DNA from: Conoideocrella luteorostrata
Lineage: Eukaryota > Ascomycota > Sordariomycetes > Hypocreales > Clavicipitaceae
Direction: 5' to 3'
Assembly (NCBI GenBank): GCA_032433595.1
Contig: JASWJB010000180.1
Coordinates: forward strand, 1 to 64,000
Length of the DNA: 64,000 bases
Shown in pieces: positions 33,082 through 43,694 of this stretch; positions within the stretch are counted from its first letter, which is position 1; every line of letters begins with the position of its first letter. The position numbers and the translations under genes were made by a program. The notes below the pieces were generated by a model. The model was not told the origin of the DNA. It saw only the letters and a list, made by a program, of their open reading frames with translations, and ran no database searches.

Positions 33082-34923
33082 ATGTCGGCGGATCTCTTTG
33101 CCGAATTTAGCAATCAACCAAGCTCGACCTCTACTCCCTCACATCCAAACAACCTATTTGGAGATGCGCCGAATACCCAAGACCAGAAGTTAGGCAAACC
33201 CCAGGATTTCTCCCACTTTACGACTGTAAACCATGCTGCTCCAGCTCCTCAGGCGGCATCGCATTGGTCATCATTTCAGAGCTTGCCAAATAGCATGAGC
33301 GATTGGGGGGCTCCCGTTCAAAGTTCGCAACCACCCACGAACGTGCCACAGCAGACAGACGATGACGATGGATGGGGAGACTTTGAGGTAGCGGAACAGA
33401 CTGCCGTTCAAGCTACACCGGCAGCACTGGCAGTGCCAAATCCCCCGCCTGACTTATCTGTTTCGAGTACGACCAGCTGGGATTCTTATGCGGTCAAAGC
33501 TGATGCCCGACAATCAAAAAATAGCGTCGCCCAGAGCTCAACTTTGGATTTAATGAGCGGCAGTTTGCTTGACTTTGGCTCTACCGGCGCTCACCAAGAC
33601 CCAAAGCCCCAAACTGCTTGGCCACAACCAGAGACGAAGAAAAAGGTTCGCGTAAAGGTCGCGCCAAGAGATCCGAATGTTCTTTTCGATGCAGACGACT
33701 TTGAGCTACAAGGTGGGGAAGAATATGATGATGAATTTGACGAGTTTGGTGACTTTGAGGCGGTTGAACCCGCTCCAAAGGTCATCAAGGCTACGCCGCC
33801 CGCTGTTTCCAACGTGGCCTCATCTATTGATCTGCTAGGCCTTGATGAACCTTCCTTAATTCACACTCCTCAGGAGGATGTCAAGAAGAAAAACCCAGGC
33901 TCATACACTGCTCCTTTGAGCTTCGGGGCAATGCCTGGACACAAGTCGAAACCTGCTCCATCATTTTCACATCAGAACCAAACCGTCCCATCAAAATCAA
34001 CCATCAAAAAGTCACCTCCTATACCATCGACACGCACGCCAAACCCCGCTTCCATCTCGGGACCATCTAAGAAGAAAACAACTAAAACAAAGTTGACAAT
34101 TTCATCAAAGACGACATTTGACGACGATGAGTGGGCAGCGTGGGATGACTTCTCAGCAGGTAACGGGGGCAGCAATACCACCCAAAATTCCGACAAGATG
34201 GCAACGGGAGATAACGTAGGGGCTAAGTGGGATTGGGATGCCGAAGAAGAGAGTCAATCTACACCAGACAGTATGGCCGACAACGTCCCACCGCCCATAA
34301 ATGTTCCCCCTCCTGCGATCCTGCTTTCCGCATTTCCTGAACTCTTAGCAAGTGGCGATGCACTATTCAAGCCAGTATCGGGTCAAAGTGCGACTATAAA
34401 ACAAAAGGTTCTTTCGAACCCAAAGACAGTCCGGTTCCTCCAGGGATATGTCCTTCTTGCAACTACAGCTGCTCGCATCATCGCGGGGCGAAAACACCGA
34501 TGGCATCGCGACAAGATCCTAGCCAAAAGCATGTCGATCTCGGCAGCGGGGAGTAAAGGCATGAAACTTGCCGGTGTAGACAAAACACAATCCACGCGGG
34601 AAGACCGCGAAGCAACAGACGTTGTAGAGGCGTGGAGAGAGCATGTTGGAAGACTACGATCCGCTGTAGCAGCAGCCAACTCTGCTGGCCAGGCTAGTCT
34701 TAAAGTTCCGGAGCTTACCGAGCAACCACAAGTTCAGACAGCCAAAATGGTTCCTACAGCACCAAAACCTTGCATCATTTGCGGGTTGAAAAGGGAAGAA
34801 AGAGTAACAAAGGTGGACATTGATGTAGAAGACAGCTTTGGGGAATGGTGGGTAGATCATTGGGGTCATAGAGCGTGCAAGAACTTTTGGATTCAGCATG
34901 AACGGCAATTACGACAACGATGA
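33082..34923 (+). CDS. Acidic protein with clathrin-box and adaptor-ear motifs; C-terminal zinc-ribbon-like module
   Basis: A single exon of 613 residues with start context accATGt. The first 400 residues are disordered and acidic, with short trafficking motifs: DDGWGDFEV (95-103), SLLDFG (161-166), DEFGDFEAV (220-228) and DEWAAWDDF (near 350). The FGDF and WGDF cores fit the [DE]-F-G-x-hydrophobic / WxxF class bound by gamma-adaptin and GGA ears. LLGLD (251-255) fits a clathrin box. The C-terminal 190 residues are ordered: LLSAFPELLASGDALFKP, a helical region, then CIIC (564-567) and HRAC (596-599), a probable zinc site, with EEWWVDHWGHRACKNFW-type aromatics around it. I recall this C-terminal family being labelled as a ppk6-type protein in fungal genomes, but I see no kinase domain. 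A role in AP-1/clathrin traffic is inference. Confidence 0.75.
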   Translation: MSADLFAEFSNQPSSTSTPSHPNNLFGDAPNTQDQKLGKPQDFSHFTTVNHAAPAPQAASHWSSFQSLPNSMSDWGAPVQSSQPPTNVPQQTDDDDGWGDFEVAEQTAVQATPAALAVPNPPPDLSVSSTTSWDSYAVKADARQSKNSVAQSSTLDLMSGSLLDFGSTGAHQDPKPQTAWPQPETKKKVRVKVAPRDPNVLFDADDFELQGGEEYDDEFDEFGDFEAVEPAPKVIKATPPAVSNVASSIDLLGLDEPSLIHTPQEDVKKKNPGSYTAPLSFGAMPGHKSKPAPSFSHQNQTVPSKSTIKKSPPIPSTRTPNPASISGPSKKKTTKTKLTISSKTTFDDDEWAAWDDFSAGNGGSNTTQNSDKMATGDNVGAKWDWDAEEESQSTPDSMADNVPPPINVPPPAILLSAFPELLASGDALFKPVSGQSATIKQKVLSNPKTVRFLQGYVLLATTAARIIAGRKHRWHRDKILAKSMSISAAGSKGMKLAGVDKTQSTREDREATDVVEAWREHVGRLRSAVAAANSAGQASLKVPELTEQPQVQTAKMVPTAPKPCIICGLKREERVTKVDIDVEDSFGEWWVDHWGHRACKNFWIQHERQLRQR

Positions 34924-35808
34924 CGAACTTCGGTGTGTAGGATGTGAAGCTTAAAAGGAGCACAATAGCTTTCTTCGCTCGGTTCTTAGCAACGAAAAGG
35001 AAATGATGCAAGAGGCCCTAGAAAGTCTGCTGTAGAACTTGCGTGCATCCAACACAGTTCATGTGATAGTGACATTTTGCGACACAATAACTAATATGCA
35101 GCAGCATGGCTTTTTATTCGTACTTGCAATACAGCATGAGCGATTCGCCTTCATCTCGACGAATTATTTCCATCTTGCTTGTGTTCTTACTTGCCTACAA
35201 CATGTAGCTTACTGCTTGCTATGCTGCTCAATTGGTAGTTTTGTCCCCATTTGCCTTCTCCATTTTTACTTTTCACTTTCCCGACTGTCAGTTGCATAGT
35301 GCTGTATCTAAAGTGGCAGTTATATGCATGTCTGTTCCGCTAAGATATAGGGAAGGGGCAGCAGAAGGTTTCCCATGGTGTTGGGCCATCGCCTGAATTG
35401 GTACTCCGTACATGTTGTTTGTTGTGCATAATAGTGTGTACAGTAAGTCCTCCGTACGGGATGCTCCGTAGATGACGTCTGGAAGGTAGCCGCCATAATA
35501 CTAGTACCGCCACGACTTGCTCAGGCCGACCTTTTCCCGCCCCATACATCCAATTAGAGCGAGGTTCCGCGTGTCATTGCCACCCACATCCCCGACTATG
35601 CCGGCCGTCCTTGTCAGACCAGTAACAAGAAACTAGACATCTTAGGCGGTCCGGAATCTGCAGGAGCGGTAATTTATCTGCCCACTTTCTCTAGTGCCTC
35701 CGAAATCTTATCCTAACACAACACAACACACACACAGCATACAGCCAGCATCGCCTGCGAATCTACGGTCAATCATTCTACCATGCCGCTCATGCAAGCC
35801 TTGTCATC
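34924..35808. other. Intergenic region before fzo1
   Basis: Contains the 3' flank of the 33082 gene, a TACTCCGTA half-element (35402-35410), a CA-rich run (about 35715-35738) and the leader of the mitofusin gene. No gene seen. Confidence 0.6.
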
Positions 35809-35812
35809 ATGA
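35783..35812 (+). promoter_or_regulatory. Upstream ORF overlapping fzo1 start (ATGA)
   Basis: A nine-codon frame (MPLMQALSS) whose TGA at 35810-35812 overlaps the mitofusin ATG at 35809 in an ATGA arrangement. This places termination exactly at the main start codon, which could couple termination to reinitiation or depress Fzo1 synthesis. No 3' splice signal interrupts the leader here. Confidence 0.5.
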
Positions 35813-38569
35813 GCCAGGATTATTTTACCGGCAAGGGCAAGGAGCCTCTCCGCGCCGAGCCAGATCCAGACGCGACAAAAGAATCAGACACGCCGTCATC
35901 AACAACTCGGCCGCAATACATGACCGTCGGCACTGGTTCAACTTCCGAACATGCAGCGCGGCTGCAGAATATGCTCGATATCGACTCCGGCTATGGGGGT
36001 AGTGCCACCTGTGAGGACCATCACGCAGCAAGCATGAATCTGACTTCCGTAGGTCAGCAAGGCCAAGCGCAGGCGGCCAGCGCAGCGCATCAGATGTGGT
36101 ATTACAGGCAACGCGCGATTCTAGGACGATCAATACACAAGGTGCTAGATTTATTGCAAAGTTTGCAACAGATGAATGCGGAATGGCCAGCCCATTATCC
36201 TACCATCCGGCCTCCAGACCCAACAGTCTCGGAACGGCCTTCCTCACGACCTGGCATGGGACGCATATACTCAGTGATAGGAGATGCCTCATCCTCAACT
36301 GCACCAATCGCCCAACCTCCAGCCCTTACACGGTCTATGACTACTGTCGATGCGTCTGCTGAATCAAGTCGAGCCGTTGAAAGTCGGTCAGCCTCAGAAC
36401 CGAGACTTGTTTCCCCTCAAATTGCTCAAGAATTATCGATCCTGAAGCTGGACTTGAAATTGGGGGCATTGCATCAAGCGGAATTAGTACACTCTTTGGA
36501 AAAGACGTCAATCGCATCCCTCCTTGATGGCAAGATTGGCTCGAGCATCAAGCACTTGCTGTCGCTCCGGGAGCGTATTGAGGACACTTCAAGCAAGGTT
36601 CTTATCACCGGTGATTTGAACGCAGGAAAGTCAACCTTCTGCAATGCTCTACTGCGTCGTAAGATTTTGCCCGAGGACCAACAGCCATGCACAGCCATAT
36701 TTTGTGAGGTTCTTGATGCCAGAGAGAATGCTGGGCTGGAGGAGGTCCACGCAGTACACAAAGACGGCGCAGCTTACAGCAGACACGACGAATCAACCTA
36801 CGATGTGTACGCTTTGACCGAATTGGAAAAAATTGTCACAGACAATGAGACGTATGCGCAGTGCAAAGTCTATATAAAGGATATTCGAACTGCGAACGAA
36901 TCGCTCCTTAACAATGGAGTCGTCGATATTGCGCTCATCGACGCCCCCGGCCTGAACTCAGACACGACAAAGACGACTGCCATTTTCGCAAGGCAGGAAG
37001 AAATTGACGTGGTTGTGTTTGTTGTTTCCGCAGCAAACCACTTCACACAGTCCGCCAGGGAGTTCATATGGGCTGCCGCCGCCGAAAAAGCCTATCTGTT
37101 CATAGTGGTCAACGGCTTTGACAACATTAAAGACAAGCAGCGTTGCCAGAAACTCATCCTAGACCAAGTCGGTGGCCTCAGCCCACACACTCACAAAGAA
37201 TCGTCAGACCTTGTTCACTTTGTATCAAGTAATGCCATTCCAGCTGGTCCGGCACCGCCTGGTGGACCTGGGGGTAGTGGAAATGGAAGTGCTAGTGGTG
37301 GTGTTGGCGATGGCGATGATGATCCAAGCGATGGTGGTGACAAAGGGAAGGGCAAGGACTGGGACAAGATCCGAGACTTTGAAGTCTTGGAAGAGTCATT
37401 ACGTCGCTTCGTGTTGGAAAAGCGTGCCAGATCGAAACTCGCTCCTGCGCGGACATACCTACTCAACATTCTCAACGATATTTACACTCTAGCCACTGTC
37501 AACCAGGAAGTTGCTCAGTCAGAGGTACAGCGAGTAACTTCAGAACTTAAGGAGCTTGAGCCTCAGCTTGCTTCTAGTCGAAAGGCCATGTCCGAAGTCA
37601 GCGAGCAGGTGGATCGAAATATTGAAAGTACGTGCCAGGAAGTATACGATGAGACCCGAGCAGAATTGAATAATGCCATCACCCAGGCTGGGAAAACAAA
37701 CTACAATGTTCCCTACCCTGGCATCTTTAGCTCCTTCCAGTATGCCGACGACATTAAGGAGGCTATGCTGTCACACATTACGAATGCAGTAACTCGCTGC
37801 GAGGAGCACGCCCGAGCCAAGAGTGTGCAAGGAGTCAATGCTATCAAGCAACTTGGACTGCTGCATGTTGGAGACGAGTTTCAGAACCTGCAGTTCCGAC
37901 CAGACGTCATGTTCCGTCGGAAGCGTGATGCGCTTGCTCGCCAGGTCCATGTGTCTACGGAGTTCTGGGACTTTGTGGATTGGTCGACCCTCTTGCAGCG
38001 CCAGGAAAAGTTTGCAGGCACAGGCATGGCATTAACCGTAGTTGGTGCTGTTGTGCCTAAAATGATTGGCATGAGTACGTGGATGGACCAAGCCCTAATG
38101 ACAACACGGGTCCTGAGCAATGAGAATCTTCGGCAATTAGTACTCCCTGGCATCGTCATTGCCGGTAAGTAGATCATCCACCTTCACCACGTCCTTAGAC
38201 ATCAACCGTTAACTCAATACAGCCGTCGCCGGAGCCGCATACATTCTCCAACAGATTCCCAATTCACTACCACCTAAATTAGCTGCCAAGATCTCGTCAC
38301 AGCTTGCTGAACTTGACTACATCCATGCCAACTCTTCTCGAATCTCCTCATCAGTCCGCAAAGTTCTCCGTTTCCCAGCCGACAGCCTTCGTGTTTCCTT
38401 GGACCAAAACGTCAAGCAACTAGGTAACAGGCGAGATGAGGCTGACAAAGTCAAGCAAGAGAGCGAAGAAGCAGCCAAGTTCTTCCATGAGCTTGTAGGC
38501 AGGAGTCAGGTCCAGCGAAGTATGGTGGAGGCAGTTGATTTGGATGCGTCACCGGCGGAAGTTCGCTGA
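35809..38569 (+). CDS. fzo1: Mitofusin, outer-membrane fusion GTPase Fzo1
   Basis: Two exons, 35809-38164 and 38223-38569, give 900 residues. The GTAAGT...CAG intron falls inside the second membrane segment and the join is in frame. A dynamin-type GTPase domain starts near 262: P-loop GDLNAGKST (268-276), the conserved Thr in PCTAI (293-297), DAPG (378-381) and NGFD (435-438, in the place of NKxD). A Gly- and Asp-rich linker (about 479-518) interrupts the C-terminal part of the G domain. Heptad-repeat helices follow (about 565-615), then two closely spaced membrane segments (about 735-755 and 775-796) that give the U-shaped topology, and a C-terminal HR2 helix. The protein tethers and fuses mitochondrial outer membranes. 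The N-terminal MSQDYFTGKGK start is the usual Pezizomycotina form. Confidence 0.95.
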
Positions 38570-40801
38570 GGTGGCATATCAGAATGACAAATTCAAATTC
38601 TCCTTCGATAATCACGAGCATGAAGAAAATGGGCTGGAGTGAGGCGTGGCGGCTCTCATCAGTTCGATGCGGACGGGATCCAAAAGCTCTCCCCTCGGTT
38701 TAAAGGTTTGGCTCCTGAGTTATATCACTATATTATGTCCATTAGTGGCATTGTCTTTCTGTTGGCACCAATTATATTGTAGTACCGATTACTAGTATAC
38801 GATTTGACAGTTTCAACATCAACCACTTCAATATACCCTTATCTTTTATCAACGCATGAATTCTTTTTTGCAAACATGTCCATGTATAAGGTTTCCGCAG
38901 GAAGGTTCGCGTACCTGTATGTGCTCAAGTAGGTACTACAATGAAGGGCACAGGATTTCTCAGTGATGGAAAAGCTAAGCCAGTTGAATTATAACTAACA
39001 GATGTCGCATGCAGCAGACCAGACCAGACACTTGTGCAAGTGGACTGTGGAACCGCAGTAGTCGGTGTTGTTGGTCTTGGTCTTTGGTCTTGGTAGTGAT
39101 GGTGGCGGTATGCAATCAGTCAACTCATAAGTTGAGAGGTGCCGCGGAGGCAAAAGGGGGAATTGGGGGACCGCTACATCAAGCTATTCCGCACCGTCCA
39201 AAGGCTTGGCCCACCAACCAACGCGGGGGAGCTTGCGACAATCCCTATAACTATCAGTTGACGTGTCGTTACAAAAAAAGGTGTTACAAATACTCAATGT
39301 AAGGTGCATGAAGTGGTCTTCGCAAGGTCAAGCGTTGGAGGTATGAGGTGGAAATGCGTTGAAAGATGCCAAGACCAAAAACTCGCTTGCTGGTTGGCCG
39401 GTCTCGTTTCAGAGCGCGATACTCCGTGACTGTATGTATATCAACCTATGAGCAGGATACTCCGAGATACTTGGGCAAGCTGTCGTTCAGACCGGTGCTG
39501 TCCGCCGCTTCTCGATCAGTGAATGCAAGGAACCGTTGGTATTTGGATCACGCCAATACCGCGTGGCAGGTGTGGCTAGGTACCTCGTGCCTACTCCAAC
39601 TGAGGCAAGAAGCTTGCGCCTCGCTTATGCTACGATGCCAATAGTGTAATTCGAGAACATAATTTAACCACGCATCACATATACTCGGCCAGAATATGGT
39701 GTGGCACAACAGCCAAGTATTCACCGAGTACCTGCTTGTTGCTCGATACGCGCTATTGCTCTCTCACGACCAAATACCGCAACTGCCAACCGCCAGTCAC
39801 CAACCACCTCGCCAATTCGCAGCTGAGAAAGGTACCAGGCTCCACACCTTACACCCGCTGCCAGCCTGCCAGCCCGCCAGTATTGTACTAAAAGTCTACT
39901 CCGTACTTGGCCTGGCCGGTGCAGTCACTCCCCTGCCCCGCTGCTTGCTCTTCCTCTCCTGCCGGTTTAACTACTTGTACTCCGTACCAGTTGGTTGGCT
40001 TCTCACCTTGTCTTTTCTCTCCAACTCCATCCTCCACATCGACTCTCCTCCTCCCATCTCGTCCTCCTCCGTCACCCCAAATCCTCATCCTCTCTTCCGC
40101 CTCTTCTCTCACTCTACTCTAATTTCCGTCCCAGCTCCTCCCCCTCAATTTGGCCGCCCGCTCTTCCCTCCCTTCCATCTTCTTCGTCTACTCTTCTCGT
40201 CTGTCCTCCACCCCTTCTTACCGACCTCGCCACCAAATTGCAACCCCGCCACGTCCCGCCGTCCCTCCCAGCAAGGGAAAAAAATACCACTTGACAACCG
40301 TTTCGATAGCTTCCCACACGCCTCGTCAATCCTAGCCCGCCGTGCTCCTGTGGCTGCAGCTTTGTCTCCAATACCTTGATACCGAGATATTGAGGTGAGT
40401 TGACAGTATAATTCGATTGATCGCTCGCTCTCGTGCACGCGTTGCACTGTGTTTATTATCTGTGCCCCGAAGACGACTGACTGCATTGCGGATTGCAGAT
40501 TGCCCCCATCGTCGAGTTTGGGCAAAGATTGCTTGACAGATCGCCACGTGCGCGTAGCTCCCAGTCTTGCAGTCTCATCATCAACCTCCATATACACGTT
40601 GACAATGCATTTCAACACCTTTAATGAAGAGATACTAACCTATCCATTTTGTAGACTTCTCTACCCCACGTCTTCGCAGCCAGCCATTCTTGAACTCTCT
40701 CGATTCCGGTCACGAGCTGCTCCTCTGTTCTCAATTTTCAACAGTCTCCCGTCATCCTCATCGATCCGTGTTCCATCACCATTCATCAACTCACTTCCGA
40801 C
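38570..40801. other. Intergenic region and 5' UTR of the KH-protein gene
   Basis: 38570-39890 has short frames only. From about 39900 to 40250 the plus strand is strongly C/T-rich, typical of promoters and leaders of well-expressed fungal genes, with TACTCCGTA at 39897-39905 and 39978-39986. A 227-codon frame (39696-40379) runs through this tract but is low-complexity. A 5' UTR intron is predicted at 40395-40654. Confidence 0.6.
40395..40654 (+). other. 5' UTR intron of the KH-protein gene
   Basis: Donor GTGAGT at 40395, perfect TACTAAC branch sequence at 40633-40639 and TTTTGTAG acceptor ending at 40654. Splicing removes an ATG near 40605 and leaves a leader of about 150 bases with no ATG before the start at 40802. 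At 260 nt it is the longest intron I infer in the window. Confidence 0.75.
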
Positions 40802-42050
40802 ATGTCTGCAACTCAGGACGTAATATCCGCCAATGGCAATGACCTCATTGACCACATGGATCAGCTGAAGATTGACGACAGACTCGGCCCTGACGGCGAG
40901 CCCGCCCCTAAGACGGACGAGGAATATGCCCAGGCCCAGCTCACTCTACGAGCCATTGTTTCTTCCAAGGAAGCAGGTGTTATCATCGGCAAGGGTGGCA
41001 AGAACGTAGCTGACCTCCGCGACGAGACAGGCGTCAAGGCCGGCGTCAGCAAGGTAGTTCAGGGTGTCCACGACCGTGTTCTCACTATTAATGGCGACTG
41101 TGATGCCATCTCCAGAGCCTACGCCATCGTAGCCAGAGCTTTGCTTGAAGGAGCTCCTGCCATGGGAATGGGAGGAATCGTTCAGAGCAATGGCACTCAT
41201 CGTATGTTTCCCAGCCGGCAATTCAAGCTAAACCTCCAAGTATACAGCGACTGACAGGCCTTCCCGCAGCTATCAAGCTCCTCATCTCTCACAACCAAAT
41301 GGGCACCATTATCGGTCGACAAGGTCTTAAGATCAAACACATACAAGACGTGTCTGGTGTTCGCATGGTGGCTCAGAAAGAAATGCTCCCCCAGTCTACC
41401 GAACGAATTGTTGAAGTCCAAGGCACACCGGATGGCATTCAGCGAGCCGTGTGGGAGATCTGCAAGTGTCTGGTTGATGATTGGCAGCGTGGTACTGGCA
41501 CTGTTCTCTATAACCCTGTTGTCCGTACACAGGCCGGATCTGGCAGTCTCGGTAGCGGCTTCGGCAGTGGCGGCAGAAGTGACTACAGCAGTCCCCGAGT
41601 TATGCGCACGGGCAACGGAGCCGACTTCAGCAATGGCGGCGGTGTCCGACCTTTCAGCCGTCGATCCGACTCTGATGCAGCCAGCCGCGGGCCACCTACT
41701 CATGACGAAAATGGAGAAGAGATTCAGACTCAAAACATCAGCATCCCTGCAGACATGGTCGGCTGTATCATCGGACGCGCCGGCAGTAAGATCAGCGAGA
41801 TTCGCAAGACCTCAGGAGCCCGCATCTCCATTGCCAAGGTAGGTTTGACAGGTCCAACTTGAAATATATGAAGCTTAAACAAACTCTGAAGCTAACAACT
41901 CATTTGTGACAGGCGCCACACGACGAAACGGGCGAACGTATGTTCACTATCATGGGTACGGCTAAAGCCAACGAATCCGCCTTGTTTCTCCTTTACGAGA
42001 ATCTCGAAGCAGAAAAGATGCGTCGAAGCCAGTTACAGGAACCAGAGTAA
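40802..42050 (+). CDS. Triple KH-domain RNA-binding protein (PBP2/PCBP-like)
   Basis: Three exons, 40802-41201, 41270-41838 and 41913-42050, give 368 residues. Each KH domain has its GXXG loop: GKGG (63-66), GRQG (149-152) and GRAG (302-305). KH1 spans about 47-115, KH2 about 133-203, KH3 about 287-355. A Gly/Ser/Arg-rich linker lies between KH2 and KH3 (about 222-275). The arrangement, two KH domains close together and a third after a flexible linker, is that of poly(C)-binding proteins and of yeast Pbp2/Hek2, which regulate mRNA stability, localisation and translation. The strong CT-rich promoter and the 5' UTR intron suggest high or regulated expression. Specific RNA targets cannot be read from the sequence. 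Confidence 0.93.
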
Positions 42051-43694
42051 ATCTCGTATGGCTTTTCTTGGTGCTCTCTCGAGAGCGTTGCTTTGCGTTT
42101 TGTTGTCCACATCACTTTGTGTGAATAAGGTGCATCTGGATCGGATTTGGAAGAACTCTCCAACGGTGACACAACCAGATCTGACTTGCCGCAAGGCTTC
42201 TATCTCCCTGCAGGACCAGGGATAGGACGGCTTTTTTTTATTTTTTTTATTTTTTTTGCTTTGTCAGCGATGCTTGAACCGTCAACAGCAATGAACAAAT
42301 CGGAAAAAACAGGATAGGCCGTCCTCAGAGCAGCTGCCAACTTGATGAGTTTATTTAGCTTTGCTCTGAGTTTCTTTCCCCCAATTTTCTTAAATATTTT
42401 TTTTATTTTATTTTTTCTGTTACAAAGAACGACACGGCCGCCCTCAGAGGGACATGAATTCACGATGACGATTTTTCGTTCGAAGTCCACGCCGCGGCCA
42501 CAAAGTCCCTCGCTGCCAACCAATCAATAACTTTGTATTAACTTTTACCTCGATACCGTACCAAATACCAGCTCCGCTTTCTTTACTATTGAGGGGTCGT
42601 TCTTTGGCCAAAAAAAGGGCTCTATATCATACGACACCGAAACACTCCTTTCACACCCTGGTATGCGATTGTACATCCTGATACTACAATCGCACACCAG
42701 GCAAACGCCTCCCACAGGAAATCATACGCTATCCGACCCTCTGCGCATACGTGATCCACATCTGCCCTGATTGTCCAGGTATTAAGGATGCGGAGGTCAA
42801 TCTTGCTCCCGGTCCCTACCCAGAACATCAATGACTCCCTCTCTTCTCCGTCGCTTCTCAATGGTTCCTACTTTTCTTTCCCCGCCATGGAATATTGCCA
42901 CTCAATCCAATGTGGTTACTGCTCAACCTCAAAACTGGACGCAGCATGTTATTGTAATGGTGGATCATGATATCGCTTGCTTCAAATACCCCCAACACAA
43001 CCTCTTCAATGCTCGACTCCTTGATCCTACGAGTCATCACAAGGCCACGGTGACATGGGAGTCTTCTCTATACCTCGCAGCATGATTGACGACGATACGT
43101 AATTTTGGGGGTGGCGGAACACCCAGCTGGAGTGTATGTAGCCATACTTTTCCACACGCAAAGAGATGAAATTACTAGCTCCCTGACTTGTGTTCATTTT
43201 GACTATATGTGATGTTAGCGCATATTAATTTGCCTCACAACGTGCTCACGTAGCATTATTCCTGACAGGAAACTGAACCCTACGAAGTAGTATCACTCTC
43301 AGGGTTGACAGACAAGCTGCGACAAGGGATGAGGCTGAACTTTGCCAGTGGACCCAACCGCTGCGACATTGGGAGAAACGCAGGGTCCTTCCCAAAAGGA
43401 AGGCGAGAAGCCCCATAAATTCTCCCCGGCACGGTTGTCAGCGAACCAGACGTCATATGCGCGCGGATTTGAGGGTCCCAAGGTTTTCGATGAAGCCACC
43501 ATGGCCAATTTGCCGCTGCAGCGCGTGGGACCAATCTGGCACCTATTCAGATGCGAAAGCCAGCTCTACCCTCAAACATCCTCTCGCTCAATTGCGACTT
43601 CTTTTCCTCAACTTACGCTTCTGGAACACTTTTAAACTTCTGTTCCAACGTCGAATGCCTTGTGCGCCGTGCGCGTACATCTTAATTTTACAGC
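42051..43694. other. Intergenic region, T-rich 3' flank
   Basis: Holds the 3' UTR of the KH gene with several T-runs (42230-42260, 42390-42418) and the promoter of the Hut1-like gene. Frames present are short and overlap each other. An out-of-frame ATG near 43654 lies in the leader, but TTTTACAG directly before the main ATG resembles a 3' splice site, so that ATG may be intronic. Confidence 0.55.

Noticed and set aside
39696..40379. 227-codon plus-strand open frame upstream of the KH gene
   Set aside because: It owes its length to a pyrimidine-rich tract that lacks stop codons, its composition is Leu/Ser/Pro low-complexity, and it ends before the predicted 5' UTR intron.
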